Below are positions 49,276-61,100 of a stretch of 64,000 nucleotides of DNA, in pieces. The notes below the pieces were generated by a model, which did no database searches, was not told where the DNA came from, and saw only the letters and a program-made list of their open reading frames with translations. The first letter of the stretch is position 1, and every line of letters begins with the position of its first letter. Location: positions 21,907,397-21,971,396 of the forward strand of contig OZ020519.1 in NCBI GenBank assembly GCA_963971425.1. The letters are read 5' to 3'. Origin of the DNA: Bryoerythrophyllum caledonicum (taxonomy: Eukaryota; Streptophyta; Bryopsida; Pottiales; Pottiaceae). The translations under genes were made by a program, and so were the position numbers.

Positions 49276-49776
49276 AAGAACACGATCACGAAGAGAGGAC
49301 GAGCAACAAGAGGAAGAACACGATCACAAAGACAGGACGTGCAGCAATAGAAAGAACACGATCACGAAGAGAAGACGAGCAGCAACAGGAAGAACACGAT
49401 CACCAAGAGAGGACGAGCAGAAATAGGAAGAACACAATTACGAAGAGAGGACGAGCAGCAACAAGAAGAACATGATCTCGAAGAGAGGACTAGCAGCAAG
49501 AGAAAGAACACGATCACAGAGAGAGGACAACCAACAACAGAAAGAATACGATCACAAAGACAGGACAAGCAGCAAGAGGAAGAACATGATCTTGAAGACA
49601 GGACGAGCAACAATAAGAAGAACACGATCACGAACAGAGGACGAGCAGCAACATGAAGAACACGAGCACGAAGAGAGGACGAGCAGCAAGAGGAAGAACA
49701 CGATCACGAACAGAGGACGAGCAACAACAAGTAGAACACCATCAAGAAGAGAGGACGAGCACCAACAGGAAGAACA
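49276..49776. repeat. 38-bp minisatellite array, segment 3
   Basis: About 13 units of the 38-bp repeat lie between insertion C and element B, in the same orientation as the other segments. It ends with GGAAGAACA (49768-49776), the target-site duplication of element B. Confidence 0.92.
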
Positions 49777-49850
49777 GGGGAAAACTGTTCCATGAGCCTG
49801 GAGCGGGGAGCAGGGAGTAGGGAGCAGGGAAGAAGGGAGCGGGGAGTGTG
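49777..49850 (+). repeat. Left TIR and subterminal repeats of element B
   Basis: The terminal GGGGAAAACTGTTCCATGAG aligns gap-free with the inward-read right end (about 20 of 32 positions). GGAGCGGGGAGCAGGGAG-type repeats with a 7-bp period (GGGAGCG) follow. Element A has the one-base-different GTGAGCG repeat at the same place. Confidence 0.75.
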
Positions 49851-50468
49851 GATTCTATGGAAATTTACAAAAATAAGTATATTCTCTTAGAGGTGGACCA
49901 CAAAAACCAAGAAAATCATGGAGTACCTATTACCGCGGAATTGAATATAAGGTAACATAGGCTTCTCAAAGATTTAAAAAAACACGGTTTAGGGGAAAAT
50001 ATAATATCTCAAAAATGATGATACTTTTACTACTATACAGAAAAAAACATTATACACTATCAGAACTCAGAAGCTCTGATTTTGAACTATGAATAAAACT
50101 TCCACCTAGTTCCTATTTCCAATCTTCAAGGTAATTAATAAAACTAAAATTTCAATTTATTGAGTAAAATATGTTTTCTACAATTATACGAACATCCGCG
50201 AATTTGGACAAAGCCATTGTACAAACACATTAAAGCGAATCTCAGCCAAATTGCATAGAAACTAATCTAGCAACATGCAAATTTCTAAAAGTTCAATAGA
50301 CTCTTGTTAAAGAAAAATGAACTAAGGTTGGAAACAGAAAAGTATAAAACCAAAGTAGTGGCCCTTGTAGTCTCACTACTACAATATATATAGAGGTATA
50401 ACATATTTCACCATAAGATAGCTGGTGAAACTCAAAATCGTTGACAAAAACAACTTAGTAACTACATA
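49851..50468. other. Element B left subterminal non-coding region
   Basis: An AT-rich stretch with no gene follows the left repeats. Near its inner side, at 50355-50377, is the block GTAGTGGCCCTT-GTAGTCTCACT, followed by ATATATAT and shared with element A. Confidence 0.6.
50355..50377 (+). promoter_or_regulatory. Conserved subterminal block, left copy in element B
   Basis: GTAGTGGCCCTT then GTAGTCTCACT lies just past the 3' end of the methyltransferase-like gene. It is matched in inverted orientation at 62055-62077, past the transposase, and in element A at 8523-8543. Confidence 0.5.
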
Positions 50469-53400
50469 CTACTGCCTAGATAAAGATGAACTCAAAGTAC
50501 CCCTCTGAAAGGAACTATTAGAACGACGTGGAGATAGTGAACTCATAGTAGTAGATGAATGTGAAGAGTAATCCGAGCTAACATCCCCACTCACAATAGA
50601 AGGTTCAAGAAATGGAACATCCTCTGCAGCCGACACATCCAAATATTTCAACACCCTAGGATCACCCACATAGCACGAAGAACGAAAATAAGTAGGGGAG
50701 GTAATAAGAGAGGCCTGAGCTAACGCCTCAGCATATACAGGTAAGTGGAAAGACTTCTCCGGGGACAAGCATGAAAGGTCATGAAGGATGCGCTCTCCAT
50801 ATCTAGGGGTCTTTACACGTGAGCTGTGGCAAAAAAATCAGAGCAAGATAAGGAACAAAAACATACAAAACTAAAAATTATGAATATAATGAACTAAGAA
50901 AATCAATATCCAATGCAAGACTTACGTACAGAATCGATTTCGTGGAACTATATCAATCATTGGCTCATCTTCTTCTGCCGGCTCTTCATCATCATCACCA
51001 CAGGACTGCCCTGCATAAATGCGCTGCTTCTTCAAGCCTTCACTCACACCCTGGACAATAAGCGGCTGCAGAATTGAGTTGAAAATTTCACCATCGTCCT
51101 CCAATGCCGCAACATGGCGACCCGCCTTGCGACAAGCATGAATGGAGGCGCCTGCCAATGGAAACGGCAAATGAAAGTATAAGTAAAATGACAAGCATGT
51201 AAGTTCCAAGACTACAGAAGAAATTAGAGAATTGGCACCATACCAGTAGAAGCAGTACAATCAAGCACAATGTCTCCAACATGAGTAGTAGCCTCTATCA
51301 ACATTTGAAGGAGAATAGGGTCCTTCTCTCGTGCTCCTCTCCATGGAATTGTGTCATGCATAAGCTGTGAGTCCTTTGTAACGACATTGTGGAGCACATC
51401 ATCTGCCACAATATCCATGCCAACTTCCTCCAATTCTTGAACAGGTTTTAGGGCAAATAGAGATGGTGTGGAGCCCGGGATATTGCGAACAAACAGTTTG
51501 ATGCCAAATCGAAGAGTCTGCGAAAAAAAGCCATGCAAAACTCAAACGAATTGAATTGTATCTACAAGATTCATTCCAAAACAGAAAAATTAAAATGCTA
51601 ATTATAAGAGAATTCATACCGTTTTTGAGGGGTCCTTGGCATTTGTCAAGCGCAAGCGATTGACACCCATCCACTCCTTAAAAACTCTGAAGCGATATGC
51701 TTTCATATAACCCTTCAGTTTAGAGTTCAAACCAGGATCGTCAGCATGAAATATTAACATGCTGCCATCATTATGAATATGATTATTGGCAAAATCAAAT
51801 GCCAAATCCACAAAGCTTTCATGAAGAACATTCCAAGGAGGAATAGATGGAGAAATATTTGGGACTGGCAAGTTCTCTGGAACATCCACAACCATCAAAT
51901 CCACACCAGATGTCTTCTCGGGATGCCCTGGGAAATGGCGGGGACGATCTAGCTTGTGCTGATAGAAAACATAGAGTTAGAAAGTAAATCAACAGAAACT
52001 TGAAGTATAACATAAAAAGAAACGAAGGCAGTGGATTACCTTGTCAAGAAACGCATGTAAATCTGTCCATGCCGTAGGAAATGTGTTGAACTTCGTAAGG
52101 TGAGCATCAATGGAGACCAGGGAGCCATTGATAATACACTCATCCACAGACTGAGTGTATTGAGCACTATCCTTGAGCGCATGAGAAGTACCTAGAAGTA
52201 GCCTAGACATAGAAAGCCCTGCAAACGTGGCGTCTCGTTTAAGATGCAAACGAGATAACGAATCAGAAGAGGTAGGGGATAGACCAATAGTGGAGGGGCT
52301 ATCTCCTAAGGTGCCAGATCTTGCAGAGCCGAGAGCCGCTGCCTTGACCTCTGCCTCCTTTGCCTTTGCAGCAGCAAGCTCTGCCGCTTTTTGAGCCCTC
52401 TCCAAAACCCGCTTTGCTTCATTATCCTTCTTCAGTTTTTCCCTCTCAGCTTCTTTCGCTCGCTTCGCAAGGATTTTCATCTGATCTCTCTCAGTCAAAG
52501 CACTACCACCAGCTGTGTCCGTAACCTCGTCACTAAGGTCAACAGAGGTCTGTGTCATGGCACCAACAACTCCACTAACCTCTGACCTCTCATGAGATGC
52601 CCTTATTGCTTCCTCTTCTGCTGGACAAAACCGCTTAGCACAATCCAAGTACCAACAACCATCCTTCAAATGAATAATAGACCAGGACTGAATCTGACCG
52701 GGAGTATACATGCAATGAGAGGAGTCCTTATCAACCCAGGTCTGAAGAAATAGAGGCAGGTGATGCTGCTCTAAAGCTCCCTTAACTAAGAGCTCCTTCA
52801 TAAAGTACCTGAAATATGCAAAGCAGTACTCACAAACTTTGAATTGAAACATGTATAAAAATCTGAAATTAATATCGAAAGACACGAAGAGTCTAACCTC
52901 CAAACAACACGCTTTAAAGCCAAGTCGATATACTTGTGGTCCTTAAAAGCCTTGGATCTTGAGAATGTACTCTTAGTGCGCAAGAGTGTAGGAAACGCAT
53001 GCATCTAGAGCTTAACTCTGGATGCCTCCACATACTCCTGAGGAGATCGAGGCTTTACGGGTGCATCAAGCCTCAGAGGCAAATTGTCTTCTTTCAAGAC
53101 GGATTCAAAATCCTCTGTAACGGCCTCTTCCATCTAAACAAGAGCAAGAGAAACTAATTTAACATTCTTTATAAATTGTGTGGAAAACTGCCATGAAAAC
53201 TCCAAACTGAATAAAAAAAGAGTAGTATGTGAGTAAATTAATAAAAAAAACATATACGAAGGATGTTCGTATTGTACCCCAGCCCAAAAAGAAGCTTTGT
53301 TCAACCAGGAGTCTAGTTCTTTATCACTAAATCCTCTTGCTGGGAAATGGAGTGCTTCCCGAGTAGCTTGGCTTGAATTCCACCACTCGAGCCATCGGAC

Positions 53401-54800
53401 CTTGAAATGTGCCGGAACATTGGAGGTTGCGATTAGCTGCAACTTATCCAAAGTCATTTCAGGCTTCAAATTCTTGCTCCAATGCTTTGTGACCTGAAAT
53501 TCAAAGAAGACAAAAAATTAGCAAAGCAATCAACGAATCATCCATATGTCAATGGGAAATTGCTTACCTCTTCGAGAATCTTGTCACCTAACTTGGGATT
53601 TGCAACTGCCGAAAACTTCGACCACTGGCCCTTGTACACTTGCAACTTTGCCTTTGCCGCGGCTCTCATTGCAGCGGTGATGCCTAAATCAGTCCTAAGC
53701 TCAGGTGGAGTATTCTCTTCATACAACCTGGCGGCTTCATCAGAGGCATCAGCTATTTCTTGCTGATGCAAGAAACAAGACCTAAATTTATTATTAGGGA
53801 ATAGTGGCAATGCCACACCACAATTGCTGACGACAAATACAAGTGAGACAAGCAAAGAAATATTGAACCACGTACCCGAAAGAGAAGAGAGACGAAAACA
53901 TCGACAGGCAATGGATACCATGACTTAGCGCACCCAGGATTACTCAAATACTTGCGATAATCCTCTGATGAAAGCAAATCCTGAAACGTTTCCAATGGTT
54001 GGCTCCCGATAGCCTTGATGCGATGCAGAATGTGCACAAAATTTGTCTTCACGTGTGAGTTCTCTGTTGCTCTGAAGAAGACACATTTAAAACATAATGC
54101 ATTATGAGAAGTCTGAATAGCATAATACATCAACAACTTGATCAAGGAATGTACACAAAATTCACCTGTTAATATCGTGCATCGCATGAAGGGCCAACCC
54201 AACATTGCCCTTAATATCCAGACAAATGCAATCAACTGAGATATGCCAATCAGCATCAGTCTGGTGCACCCGCTCATTGTAACCCATCCACGCCTGAAAT
54301 CGATGATTTCCATCACATATTTAGAGCTTTCGATTCAGCAAGAAGCTCAAGTGAGGGGAATCCATCAACCCAGACTCGAAGCGATCACTGGCAGCATTCC
54401 AGAGAGGTCCCCACTTCTGCCTGTCCGCATCAGTAATGAAGGATTCTTCACCCAGGCCATTTGTAAGAGATACATAAAAGACAGTAGCTCCAGGTCGGTA
54501 ACCATGAGTAAATTCCGCTTCAAGTCGCTTTATGTCCGAATCCAGAGTTGGTCGAACCAATGGCATATACGAAAGCCTGCAAAGAGGAATGTCAAAACGG
54601 GAGCTTGCCCTTGGAGAAATCCTTAATGTGTCAATTGTTGAAATGCAATTAATCCTCTGAGCATGACGAAGCTCGTCCTCGTTTAAGTGAATGTGGCAAT
54701 CAATCTCCTATGGCCCTGACAACTGGACATCTAGCACTGAACTTCCCCCAACAGAGGGTTCCGGCAAGTGCGACGGATTCTCGGACAAAGATGGATCCAT
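50469..54800 (-). pseudogene. Methyltransferase-like cargo gene of element B
   Basis: Ten exons were inferred: 54800-54166, 54071-53876, 53762-53568, 53493-53278, 53133-52898, 52808-52040, 51958-51620, 51517-51244, 51151-50926 and 50823-50469. All phases join, giving 1147 codons. An Ala/Glu/Lys-rich coiled coil of about 70 residues lies near 52320-52480. The C-terminal domain has V-D-V-P-E-N (motif IV position, 51875-51886), then R-G-A-R-E-K-D and D-C-T-A-S-T-G (motif I) and A-C-R-K-A-G-R-H, the beta-class N6/N4 methyltransferase order. Motif IV lacks the usual P-Y/F/W. Stops occur at 54708-54710 (possibly before the true start), 54321-54323, and 53005-53007 (a Trp in A), so this copy is decaying although its splice sites are kept. 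It has one intron (52809-52897) that A lacks. Confidence 0.78.
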
Positions 54801-55056
54801 GATCTGAAGACAGAAATGGAACATAGTAAGTCGAAGAGTTAGTAATCGAGGTAATGACTCTGGCGAATTTAACACCTGAACAATAGTTCAGACATTGAAA
54901 ATTCTAAAGACAAAACTCTTAATCTTGTCAGACTCATTACTGAATATGAACTGGGTCGGCGCCGGCATAATGAAGAAGTACCGCATTTCGAAAAAATAAG
55001 AACTTAACAGTCAAACATTTGCAATACAGAAATCATATTATCAAAGCAGAACCCAT

Positions 55057-55881
55057 GAGTCGGCACCGACGCTTACAAAGTTGAATCCAAAATTCCGTAG
55101 ATGAGGTAGAATCACGACGGAAATTTTCCAAGAACATTATAGCGTCGGCACTGACGCTGCAAAGACTACATAAGATTCTCCAAAATTCCTCTATGAATCA
55201 TAAAATCATTCCATGCAGAATATCGCCGACATGAAAATTTGAGAATATAGCACATAAAAACGAGCATTTGATCTTACATATCCAGCATCTGATCTAACTA
55301 AAATTGCATTTGATCTCCGACAAAGATTAGCGTCGGCACCGACGCCGACTGATCACAATCGCATGTATCTGCAATTGAAGCAATATCTGAACCAACACTA
55401 GACTATACAAAATCAACTGAAGGTAATCATAACTGAGTCGGCACCGACGGGAGACATTCAAGGAAATAATCCGAGCAAATCATCTAAAACATATGGACGA
55501 TTACCGTCACGATTTTGAGAAGATGGCCAATAAACCTTTACTCAACTCATAAATATTGCACCATGGAACAGTTGCCAAGCTGCAACGAGCGAAAGATCAC
55601 GAATTGTCCATTGATACTTATTTTTAACGAGGAACCTGTGACTGTGACAGACAGAGTCACTCAATTCACCGATGATCTCAAGTTCCTCGAAGGTCGCTTG
55701 GAGGTGCGTCGGCACCGACGCAACCCACCAGCATCAATCACATGCCGATCATCATGGCGAGCCGATACATTTGCGGCACTCGATATCGTACTTTCTGATC
55801 TACTTTCTGGAGCGAGACCTGGAATCAGTTTACTAACACTTCCAGGAAACGACGCAAGGCGGGTAGCGTCGGCACCGACGC
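55057..55881. repeat. Cluster of element B palindromes
   Basis: Six copies of [G/A]GTCGG-CA/CT-[C/T]CGAC[G] within 825 bp are spaced 85-270 bp apart, which is irregular. The central unit CGTCGGCACCGACG is a 6-bp-armed inverted repeat around CA. The clustering in non-coding DNA suggests binding sites for a dimeric protein; this is inference. Confidence 0.7.
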
Positions 55882-57118
55882 TGCAGTTACCAGACTGGAG
55901 ATGATCCAAGTTCCGAGTTCCGGGTTCCCACTTGCTGCTCGACGAGCGAGGAGGTCTCGGAGCTGGAAGTCGTGTACATGTTGTTCGAGGATCAGTTACA
56001 CGAGCGAGCGGCCGTGACGGGGATCGTCGACCGGATCCGAGCACCGAAGATGATTTGAAGCACCAAAGATGATGATGGGGTCTCATATTTCGGCCTCTGT
56101 CCACGAGACTCCCGAGGACACTTTCAGCGATCGAACCAAGCTTCCAAGTCCAGGTCTCAAATACGTCGGTACCGACGGCATGAAGACCACGTAGCAAACT
56201 TTAGATTCTATGAAAGGAACCTCTTAGTTTCTGCTTGGTACCTTCGCAACAAGGATGATACCCTAGTCAACAAACTGAGTGCTTCCAATTTACGAGGCAC
56301 CAAGCAGGATACTTCTCAACCTCAGCGTAGACACAGATGTATATCAAAGAAATTAAACTAAGCTCAAGCCGCGAACTTCTAAAGGCGCTGATGAATACTA
56401 AATGCACTGACTACTTAAGCATTTCTTTACCCAACGGGCCAAATCAGGGTTTCACAGCAAATTCAGGGTTTCACTTAAGGATAATCGAATACTGAAGTGG
56501 CCATTTCCAGATCTTCGACTTCACTGATAGAGGATCAGACTGAAACGAGTGATTTAGATTCGGTGAACATACCCTAGCAGCGGCGCTTCTCCACGGTCTT
56601 CCCGACAGCGCACACGACCTGACTGCGACCTCCTTCGGCTCCGAGGTGTCCTACATTAGTTGCATCCACTTGTTAGTTTTGATATTGATCAAGGACACAG
56701 AAGGGTAAGGAGAGAAAATACAACAACATCCGACTCCTCCAGCCGCACGCACCACGGACCGCCAAGAAGAGAAAGTGTTGCTCAGTATGATGGTGCTAGG
56801 GTTTCATGCAAAGTAACCGATGACTTGTATTTGTAACTGCAATACGGCCTTATATTACTCTGGACCCTATGTATTCAGGCCAGGAAAGACTGTAGTCGGC
56901 AACATATCCTATTTTTGGCCTCATTGAATTACAGTATATATGTTTGGACACTAACTAACAAAATCTAATATTGGATCACCAGTTTAGAATTTGAGCCGCT
57001 AAATTTGTATAGACTGATCTCTATATTTATTGTCAAATTTCACAAAGGATTATTGTTTTTTTTATTGATAGCTAACACTTACCACTTCCAATGCGCTATG
57101 CGGAAATTCCCGGCCCTC

Positions 57119-57397
57119 CTACTCCGAGCCACTAGATTCAAACCTCAACTCCTTTACAGTAGACAAGAGACTTGAAATGTCGATATCTGATGTCCTATCC
57201 TCCTTCAGTCGACACACTCTGCCTGGGCTACTCTCCTTTGAACTGGCTCCTACACCGCTACATTCCTTTTGTTTTAACTCTTTCTGCAATCGATTTCTTG
57301 TAATGGATTTCCTACTGGAGAATCTAAACCCTGTCCTCCGCCTCCCTCTAGTGCCCCTTCCTGAAGGCGTTTTGAATTGCCCATCAAGCATTTGCAC
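57119..57397 (-). CDS. Small basic/serine-rich ORF, possible third gene or 5' exon
   Basis: A 92-codon ORF with a basic first half (R-G-T-R-G-R-R-R-T-G) and an acidic/serine end (T-V-K-E-L-R-F-E-S-S-G-S-E) lies upstream of, and in the same sense as, the methyltransferase-like gene. It is placed like the 85-codon ORF of element A (29043-29300). Similarity between the two is weak and no family is recognised. It could be chance or a 5' exon. Confidence 0.25.
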   Translation of the reverse strand: MQMLDGQFKTPSGRGTRGRRRTGFRFSSRKSITRNRLQKELKQKECSGVGASSKESSPGRVCRLKEDRTSDIDISSLLSTVKELRFESSGSE

Positions 57398-58125
57398 GAA
57401 ATTCTAATCAAGATCTAAGCACAAAATTCATACATCTACTAAGACAAAACCTTCAATCTCCACACTCATCATAATGTTACGGACAGTTTGTATTCCACAA
57501 CTGATCGATCGCTCATTTGTATCCATTGGCAGCAGATGTTTGCTCGCCCTCTAAAATAACCATATTCATTTAATCATGTCCACAGTTCTCCAAGCGTGTA
57601 CAGGCTGTATCCAGACCAATATGTCGCAAAATACTCTTCTACTTGACAATTTGAAATGCCTACCACTCTGGCGCCATCATTTTATAGTGCATTCTTTTAC
57701 TATTACTTCACTGACATAAAAATGAGCTTTAACAAGCATGCTATGTTGTCCGCCTACTTGGTTTACAGCTATTTCAAGTTACCCAACTCGACGTACGTTA
57801 ATTCGAATTCCTGTTTTATTTAGTTATTGCCGCGAATTTGACAAGCAATCCTTATATATCAAATGTATAATAAATGCATTCATGATGATAACCACTTTTA
57901 ATTAACATTCATCCAATTCCAACCCAATCTGGTATACCAGTGGCTGTTCTACAAGATTAGGGTGGATATATTGGTGTCCGACTGAGTTCTCCTTTCTAAA
58001 AATTTTGACTGAATCAATATTAGCACGTTTCAGAAATCTATCTGTTATGCGTAAGAATTCAATCCGTGGAAGTGATACTAAGAGGAGGCTTCTTCTTCCT
58101 CTGGTGTGACAGTAGCTGATACTTC

Positions 58126-61100
58126 ATGGACACAATGGGATTAGGTGATTGTCACAACACTATGGCCGTTATACGGGCTTCTGACAATAGTTTGCCTCTA
58201 ACAATCCCTCTCTGTGAGGATGGATATGCTCACGTTTCAGCTTCACGGTTAAGCCTTAGATTCCATTTGAAAGCTGAGTCCTTGCATCTCGATGAAGAGA
58301 TTTATGATTCTTCCACCGGTTGCATGAGTCATACTATAGGTCAACTTCATACTCGTGATGGTAATGATAGGCTCTGGTTGCTTAAACCTGGAAGATTTAG
58401 AGTTTATGGAATTAGGGACAGTCTTATTGAATTGTCAACAGTAAATGCTACTCATCGAACTTCCCGAACACCAATTCTCTCCCGAGTGAAACTTGAGTTT
58501 GACTCTAACATGGTCATTGTCTTGAGTGATGACTCCGATGCAAATTCTCCAACTCGTAAGTTTGCATCTCTGCAATCATCACTTGAGCGCCCAGTACCAA
58601 GTTCTTCTGCTGCTCACTATCCTGTACGAGATAGTACTCCACCTCGTAAGTCAGCATCTCCGCAATCTTCACAGAGCCCACTACCTAGGTCTTCTGCTGC
58701 CCACTTTCCTGTCCAAGATCGTTCTCCAGCTAGTAAGCTAGCATCTTCGCAATCATCAATTGAGCGACCAGTACGTAGTTCTTCGGCTCCCCATTGCCCA
58801 ATCAAATTTGGGTCATCAGTTGCAGGCATTAAAGATGCTGTGAGTATCGTAGATTCACTCAAACTTCTTCGTCATGCAAAAGGATCTAGAAACATGTTGA
58901 AGAAGATTGACTATAGCACTGTTCGTATAGAAAGAGTGCATTCTCTTCCACCCGAATTCAATGACAACGTCATTTTTGAGTTACCTCCTATCCATGCGAC
59001 CGGAACGTTCTTGCAGGCAAAGTTGATGACTAGCATGGACAAGCGCTACGATGGACATGACTGGACCAAGACAATTACTTCGCATATCAAGAACGAGGCG
59101 GGATTGACGTTTCGTACATCGACTTGCCTCGGCCATCTCCAATGCGATAATGCTAATTGTGCTTACTTGACTCGGGTTCATCGAACTTCACCCGTCAACA
59201 ATACAGAGTGGGAGGGCACGTCGTCATCGTCGTTTACACCTGGCTGTCCTCCTCCACCAGGTTCAACTTTGGTTTGTAAGACTTGTAAGGTATATCCTTC
59301 TTGCATTGCGAGTTGTGATGCAAGAATTTACTATGTATTTGGCAGTTCTAGTATGACACGTGCATGTGTGCATTTAGGAGTTCATGGTCATCCCGTGAAA
59401 GTTGGTGACTACAGAGACTTAATCGATAGGACCAGTGCCCTTCTTGGGGAGCATGTTGAGAGGACCCCAAATGCTACGACCTCATCAATTGTTCTGGAGG
59501 CAAGCAAAGATCTTCTTGGTGAGCTCCTTTTGCGTCCTGAAGGTGCTTCATCAAAGTCATTGAATCTAGAGGAGTTGGTACCTGTTCTTGACAAGTGCAA
59601 GTCCATTACTTCACCTAGTATACGGAATAAAGTCACAACTTTCAGGTGCCTACGGAGGTTTGGCATCATGGATAGTATTACCAAATTGCGGGGCTACAGC
59701 AATTGGGCTTTTATTCAAGAGAATAAATTTCCAGGGCAAGGATCCGATTCAGACAAAATATTTGTGTTTAAGATGGCTGAAGTTGGGCCAGGAAGTGGCG
59801 TAGACTTGGTGAAGCGAATGCAGCCAACAGGCGACCTCGAAGACGCATGGTTGATGTTTGACCATGTAAAGCGTATCAAGCATTGGACCACGATGGCTTG
59901 CCATGTTTATGATTCAACCTATTGCAGGGTGATGTCCATAGCAGTTTGTGATATGCAATCCGAGGATGTTGCAGCTCAATGCATTTTTTGGAGAAATCTA
60001 AATGCAGTATTGGTTCGTCACAACATTCCAGATCCTCAGTTCAAAGGATTTATGGCTGATAGTGCGCAGGCGAATTGGAATGCATTGCGGATCATCTATG
60101 GAAGTGGTGATGCATCCGTTCCAATGATCAATCGAGAACGAACTTGTCTCTTCCACTGGACCCAGTCGTTGGAAAAGCATACGAAGGCCGATATCCGTGC
60201 TGATCTTCAAGATCAACATCGTCAACTCTGCAAACAGTATAAGAATGCAGAAACGTTTTCGGAGGCCGAAACTCGATACTATGCCATTGTCGGATGGTGG
60301 CATTCCTCAGGCGCTACAACCGAAGAGGGGTTGCGGCGATTGGAGTTGTGGCTCGCCTTCTGGCATTTCCGGTACCGTCAGTGGGGTGGATTCATGCAAT
60401 TGGTAAGCTTAATCTTAAATGCATTGTTTTAGGTCCTCAAATACATAGACTCTTTTTTTGTTAATGGTAATGGTTGAACCAGTTTTGTCCTAATTGTTCT
60501 GGCAAATGTGTAGGATCTTAATGATGCTGAGCTTGCCGAGATGCCCTCCTGCAATCTTGCGGAGACAATCCACAACAAATGGCTTCAAGAATCCGGTAAT
60601 CAAGGTAATGACTTGTACGTAGCAACAGTGGATGACTTTGTTAGGGCGTTTATGCAAGTGGTAAAGTATTACCAATTCCTAAAAGGTGATCGTGGAAGCA
60701 ATGGCCCTGGTAAGGAAGAGTTGCTACTAAGGGTTGCCCAACGTTCCGTCTCGCGCTCAAGGAATCCCAAAGTCCTCAATGACGCTATGGCACGAATGAC
60801 CGGGGGTAACGAATTCTGCACTCGTGATCCACACATGGAAGGAGAAGAAATTTTTGGCAGTCAAAAACGCAAACCGGATATGCCTTTGGGTGACGAGCAC
60901 GAGTCCCATCGGCCTGACAAGGTAAACTATTCCTATCCAAGAGTAAATACGAGGTCATCTAGAGCTCGTATTGGTGGACATAGTGTGAGTGACTTCTATG
61001 AGGTTCCACGTTCTACAGTACCTGAAGAAGAAGCCATACCCATGGTTACAGAAGTAATGCAATCGCCCGCTCTATCTCCTTTGTCAAGTCATGTGACGGT

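Larger units (their letters stand above)
54801..58125. promoter_or_regulatory. Divergent intergenic region of element B with CGTCGGCACCGACG palindromes
   Basis: This 3.3-kb region separates the two divergent starts. Its half next to the methyltransferase-like gene holds eight palindromes: 54955-54967, 55057-55072, 55142-55157, 55330-55345, 55435-55450, 55706-55721, 55866-55881 and 56163-56178, plus a half site near 55223. None were seen in the coding exons of B. CAG/GT splice-like signals near 56575-56700 suggest 5' untranslated exons of the minus-strand gene. The remainder (57400-58125) is AT-rich and without recognised features. Confidence 0.7.

Noticed and set aside
55661-56197. A 178-codon minus-strand frame in the element B intergenic region
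   Set aside because: It spans several palindromes, has no family resemblance and no counterpart in element A. It probably lies in 5' untranslated sequence.
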